Source: Brachyspira hampsonii
GTDB taxonomy: Bacteria; Spirochaetota; Brachyspiria; Brachyspirales; Brachyspiraceae
Direction of reading: 5' to 3'
DNA length: 64,000 nt
Assembly (NCBI RefSeq): GCF_002214805.1
Contig: NZ_CP019914.1
Span: forward strand, 1,116,001-1,180,000
The translations under genes were made by a program, and so were the position numbers. This document shows positions 60,673 to 64,000 of this stretch, piece after piece (position 1 is the first letter of the stretch; each line of letters starts with the position of its first letter). The notes beneath the pieces are model-generated. The model was not told the DNA's origin. It saw nothing but the letters and a program-made list of their open reading frames with translations, and did no database searches.

Positions 60673-62112
60673 TCAAAAATTATATAAATACCACTCATCG
60701 CAATTCTTACAAAAATCTAATTTCTTAGAAACATTATCTAAAAAATAATTTTCAATCTTTTTCCATATATCCTCTAAATTTTCATCATATATAGAAGCTA
60801 TTTTCTTTTCTTTGTTTATATCAAATCTGCAAATATAAATATCCCCATAACTATCTATGAATAAATCCCTAGCCAAATGCCAGCATCCTATATTAATAAT
60901 AGGTGCCATATCCCCCACTCTATTATCATCTATAATACCCCTGTAATTATAATATTTCTGCATTATAATATCTATTTTATATTTATCAAAATATTTATAA
61001 TAAGAAGCTAAATAATCAAAATTATCTTTTTGTTTTGTTATCTGCAAATAAGTATTTTTAGGCTCTCTAAGCAAATAATAATCTATATTAGACATAATAG
61101 TTTTTATATCACCATTATCATATATCTTATTATAAACATCTTCTTCTACAGTATCTAAATGTATAATAACATTAAGATTGCTTCTCTCTGACTGCATAGA
61201 TAATAATCTTTTAGCCTTGCCGCTGTCAAGAAGCAAAGCATTAGTTTCTAAATATACCTGAACATTTTTATTTCTTGTAGAATATTCTAATATATCAAAA
61301 ATATCTTTATTCAAAAGAGGCTCATAATAACTTCCTATAGAAATATGAAAATCGCCGCAAAAATTATAAAGTTTATCATAAATATTTTTAAACTCATCTA
61401 AAGTAATATTTTTTTCTTCTTTTGAAAGTTCATTTTTTATAGTTTGATTTTTTAATAAATATTTATTGAACACATTTTGTCTATTACTAATATCTATCTC
61501 TATAAATGACGGCAATGTTCTTCTAATACTTGGATTTTCTTCTATTGCCTTAACCATTTCATTATAATCTTTATAGTCTATAAGTTTTTTTATTAAAATA
61601 GCATTTCTTTTACTATCAGCGAAAAGATGAAGTCTGTAATATCTCATATCATGTTCTGATATAAGTATTTCTATTTCAAAAAAATTCGGATCAACAAATA
61701 CAATATTGCTTATCGCATTTTCACTTACTTTAATATCTTTTGTTTTTATAATGTTAAATAATTTCTCAAATGCGGTTCTTCTTATTATAAAAGGCACTAT
61801 ACCAGAAGGATAATTTTCGCCATAACTAAAATACGATATATTTTCTTCATGTATCTTAGTTAATTTAATAGTTTCATCAGCATTAAATAAAGGCATATTG
61901 CATGGTATATAAATTATATTATCATAATTCTCACTTTCCGCATATATATTATTTAAATAATTTTCTATTTTTTCAAGATCATTATTTTCTATATATTTAA
62001 CATCGCAATTTAATTTCTCTTTTAAAGTATTTATCTTATCATTAAAAATATTATCAAATATTATAGAAAACTCATTAGAAAAAGTTCTGTCAGCTAATAT
62101 TAAAAAACTCAT
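60673..62112 (-). CDS. spiro-SPASM type protein (cysteine-less radical-SAM-like core plus SPASM)
   Basis: 479 residues. Residues about 1-190 resemble a nucleotidyltransferase-like fold (ILADRTF start, then NIIYIPCNMPLFNADETIKL, like the GDxPL strand). The middle resembles a radical-SAM barrel, but the CxxxCxxC cluster expected near the IEIDISNRQNVF strand is missing. The C-terminal SPASM region retains Cys410, Cys428 (GDIYIC), Cys468 and Cys471 (FCKNC). This architecture fits the spirochaete-restricted spiro-SPASM family. Function unknown. Within a four-gene unit after prfA and the Cys-cluster gene. Confidence 0.7.
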   Translation of the reverse strand: MSFLILADRTFSNEFSIIFDNIFNDKINTLKEKLNCDVKYIENNDLEKIENYLNNIYAESENYDNIIYIPCNMPLFNADETIKLTKIHEENISYFSYGENYPSGIVPFIIRRTAFEKLFNIIKTKDIKVSENAISNIVFVDPNFFEIEILISEHDMRYYRLHLFADSKRNAILIKKLIDYKDYNEMVKAIEENPSIRRTLPSFIEIDISNRQNVFNKYLLKNQTIKNELSKEEKNITLDEFKNIYDKLYNFCGDFHISIGSYYEPLLNKDIFDILEYSTRNKNVQVYLETNALLLDSGKAKRLLSMQSERSNLNVIIHLDTVEEDVYNKIYDNGDIKTIMSNIDYYLLREPKNTYLQITKQKDNFDYLASYYKYFDKYKIDIIMQKYYNYRGIIDDNRVGDMAPIINIGCWHLARDLFIDSYGDIYICRFDINKEKKIASIYDENLEDIWKKIENYFLDNVSKKLDFCKNCDEWYLYNF

Positions 62113-62134
62113 TTTTTACCTCTTATTAAATTAA

Positions 62135-62842
62135 TTAAATATAATCCATAATATTATCAGGACTTCTTGATATCAAACCGCATACCTTGCATATATACAA
62201 GCTTTTTTCTGAATTATCATCATAATCAGCAATATCAATATCCTTCAAATTATTAATATCATTATTTATTATTTCAGCAAAATTAGAACATCCGCAATAG
62301 GAACATCTGTAAATTAAATCCTCTGGTATATCATCTATATATATTCTTTCATAGCGATTATATTTTGATGAAAATTTTATTCTGTTATTTATATATCTAT
62401 GAGGAAAAATTTCTATATATTCATCTAAAGTAATTTTTTTCAAAGAATTAGATTTTATATCATCTATTTCATTTTTTCCTATCATTAAAGCATTAAACTG
62501 ATTCATAGAAATATTATGTAAATTAATCAAATCATTAAATATTTCATCAGTAAGTTTATAATTGTCTAAAGTTAGATATTCAGGATAATCACTAACAATA
62601 AGTTTTAATTCTTCTTTGTTTTCTTTAAAATATCCAAATTCACCGAATAAATATTTATCATCTTTATGATAAGCAAATAATCCAATCAAAGAATCATAAG
62701 TTTCATAAGAATCATTTCCGCTATAAGAATAATCAGCATATAAAACATTATCAAAACTTTTTATATATCTAATAACAGGATCATCATCATATAATTTATG
62801 AATAATCTTTTCTTCGCCTAATATATTTTCTATATCTTTCAT
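62135..62842 (-). CDS. hypothetical protein with C-terminal cysteine cluster
   Basis: 235 residues, acidic and Tyr/Asp/Asn-rich. The last 60 residues carry two CxxC knuckles: CSYCGC (180, 183, 185) and CKVC (218, 221), a probable zinc or rubredoxin-like knot. The first 170 residues show no motif I recognise. It starts 6 bases after the prfA stop and ends 22 bases before the spiro-SPASM gene, so it is in the same transcript. Another Cys-rich partner of the SPASM protein is plausible but unproven. Confidence 0.6.
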   Translation of the reverse strand: MKDIENILGEEKIIHKLYDDDPVIRYIKSFDNVLYADYSYSGNDSYETYDSLIGLFAYHKDDKYLFGEFGYFKENKEELKLIVSDYPEYLTLDNYKLTDEIFNDLINLHNISMNQFNALMIGKNEIDDIKSNSLKKITLDEYIEIFPHRYINNRIKFSSKYNRYERIYIDDIPEDLIYRCSYCGCSNFAEIINNDINNLKDIDIADYDDNSEKSLYICKVCGLISRSPDNIMDYI

Positions 62843-62848
62843 AAAGCA

Positions 62849-63925
62849 TTAATCAGAATATGAAGCAAGCATATCCTCTTGTTCCTTTTTAAATAAAGCA
62901 TCTGTTATCTCTGTAATTTCTCCATCCATAAATCTATCTAATTTATACAAAGTAAGATTTATTCTATGATCCGTAACTCTATTCTGAGGGAAATTATAAG
63001 TTCTTATTCTTTCACTCCTATCTCCTGAACCAATCTGCTCTCTTCTTTCCTTAGCTTCTTTAGCCTTTCTCTCAGCTTCTTCTTTCTCATATATTCTAGC
63101 ACGAAGAACTTTTAATGCTTTTGCCTTGTTCTTGTGCTGACTCTTTTCATCTTGACACTGCACAACCAATCCTGTAGGTAAATGAGTAATTCTAACAGCA
63201 CTGTCAGTAGTATTAACAGACTGTCCTCCAGGTCCGCTTGAACGAAATATATCAACTCTTATATCCTCATCTTTTATAACAACATCGCTTTCCATAGCTT
63301 CAGGCATAACCGCAACAGTAGAAGCAGAAGTATGTATTCTTCCTCCGGACTCTGTAGCAGGTATTCTCTGTACACGATGAGTTCCGCTTTCAAATTTTAA
63401 TGTTCTGTAAGCATCTTTTCCGGATACTGAAAATATCACCTCTTTATATCCTCCAAGCTCTGTAGGGCTAGTATCTATTATTTCCATTTTTAAATTAGTT
63501 CTCTCTATAAAACGAGTATACATTCTAAATAAATCGCCCACAAATAAAGCAGATTCATCTCCTCCCGTACCAACTCTAATCTCAACTATAATATTCTTAC
63601 CGTCATTCTTATCTTTAGGAAGCAGAAGAAGTCTAAGCCCATTTATTATATCTTCTTTTTTTTGATTAAGCTCTTCTATCTCTAGTAATGCCATGTCTTT
63701 AAGTTCTTTATCAGTATCAGTATTATTAATCATTTCATTGGATTCTTCAATTTCTTTTAATACTGTTTTTAATTTTTTATATTCTTCTACAATATCTTCA
63801 ATTTCTGATTTTTTTTTCATCAAATCCTGTATAAGTCTGTTATCTTTTATATTAGCATCATTAAGTTTCTGCACTATATCTTCATAAGTTTTTTCTACCA
63901 ATGACAGTTTATCAATTATTGACAT
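62849..63925 (-). CDS. prfA: peptide chain release factor 1
   Basis: 358 residues from the ATG at 63925, supported by GGAG; the frame extends further upstream without a ribosome site. RF1 ends translation at UAA and UAG. The codon-recognition tripeptide is PAT (in RIPATESGG), which marks RF1 rather than RF2 (SPF). The catalytic loop is [24 protein letters not shown] with GGQ at about 231-233. It heads the transcript of three further genes on the - strand. RF1 does not read UGA, so it bears on the TGA question only as context. Confidence 0.95.
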   Translation of the reverse strand: MSIIDKLSLVEKTYEDIVQKLNDANIKDNRLIQDLMKKKSEIEDIVEEYKKLKTVLKEIEESNEMINNTDTDKELKDMALLEIEELNQKKEDIINGLRLLLLPKDKNDGKNIIVEIRVGTGGDESALFVGDLFRMYTRFIERTNLKMEIIDTSPTELGGYKEVIFSVSGKDAYRTLKFESGTHRVQRIPATESGGRIHTSASTVAVMPEAMESDVVIKDEDIRVDIFRSSGPGGQSVNTTDSAVRITHLPTGLVVQCQDEKSQHKNKAKALKVLRARIYEKEEAERKAKEAKERREQIGSGDRSERIRTYNFPQNRVTDHRINLTLYKLDRFMDGEITEITDALFKKEQEDMLASYSD

Positions 63926-64000
63926 AAAATAAATTTCACTCCAAAAAATAAATATAATTATATACAAATAATGATATTTATCAACTATTATATAATTTTT

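Overview
The window looks like a chromosomal segment of an anaerobic intestinal spirochaete, most likely Brachyspira. The reasons are the very low GC content, TTG/ATG starts with GGAG-type ribosome sites, many exported beta-barrel and BspA-like leucine-rich-repeat lipoproteins, a spiro-SPASM type protein, a bactofilin, CheW and PilZ signalling proteins, and host-glucuronide catabolism. The species assignment is an inference from content; no rRNA gene is present.

Layout. 1-7.2 kb: surface region on the + strand, with the 3' end of an unknown gene, four beta-barrel proteins and four paralogous LRR lipoproteins. 7.3-9.9 kb: phosphoglucomutase and a broken lipoprotein gene. 9.9-16.5 kb: a dispersed repeat, an Abi_2 gene, recG, a DUF1232 protein, PilZ, 5-formyl-THF cyclo-ligase and cheW. 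16.5-25 kb: NhaC antiporter, a MITE-like element, a Panacea-type gene pair, TrkA, two lipoproteins (one with ankyrin repeats) and L-serine dehydratase sdaAB-sdaAA. 25-32.5 kb (- strand): outer-membrane protein, TPR protein, GH35 beta-galactosidase, map, bactofilin, FkbM methyltransferase, a 7 x 82 bp hairpin array and hisA. 32.6-38.7 kb: AAA ATPase, leuS and hicBA set among further dispersed repeats. 38.7-42.4 kb: a lipoprotein-type zinc alcohol dehydrogenase, an exported rubrerythrin-like protein, a methyltransferase and galM.

42.4-46.2 kb is the most striking part: an arsenic-resistance operon (arsR, acr3, an arsP-type permease) followed by three small thioredoxin-like genes. The second and third each continue through one in-frame TGA in the Cys-rich N-terminus. 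A hairpin follows each TGA at nearly the same distance (20 and 21 nt to the loop). The best reading is that both encode selenoproteins, each with CxU/UxC-type chemistry, in an arsenical-resistance operon.

46.2-57.7 kb is a complete glucuronide/hexuronate pathway: kdgK, a GntR/FCD repressor, an outer-membrane protein, beta-glucuronidase, a GPH transporter, uxuB, uxuA, uxaC and eda. Three promoters in it carry the same ATACTAGTAT palindrome, which defines a local regulon. Glucuronides would be imported, hydrolysed, and taken through fructuronate, mannonate, KDG and KDPG to pyruvate and glyceraldehyde-3-phosphate. 57.8-64 kb: TPR protein, DJ-1 family protein, a sugar nucleotidyltransferase, then on the - strand a membrane protein, spiro-SPASM protein, a Cys-cluster protein and prfA.

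Three repeat families (about 310 bp GC-box element, 82 bp hairpin unit, 235 bp TIR element) lie mostly next to toxin-antitoxin or defence-like genes.
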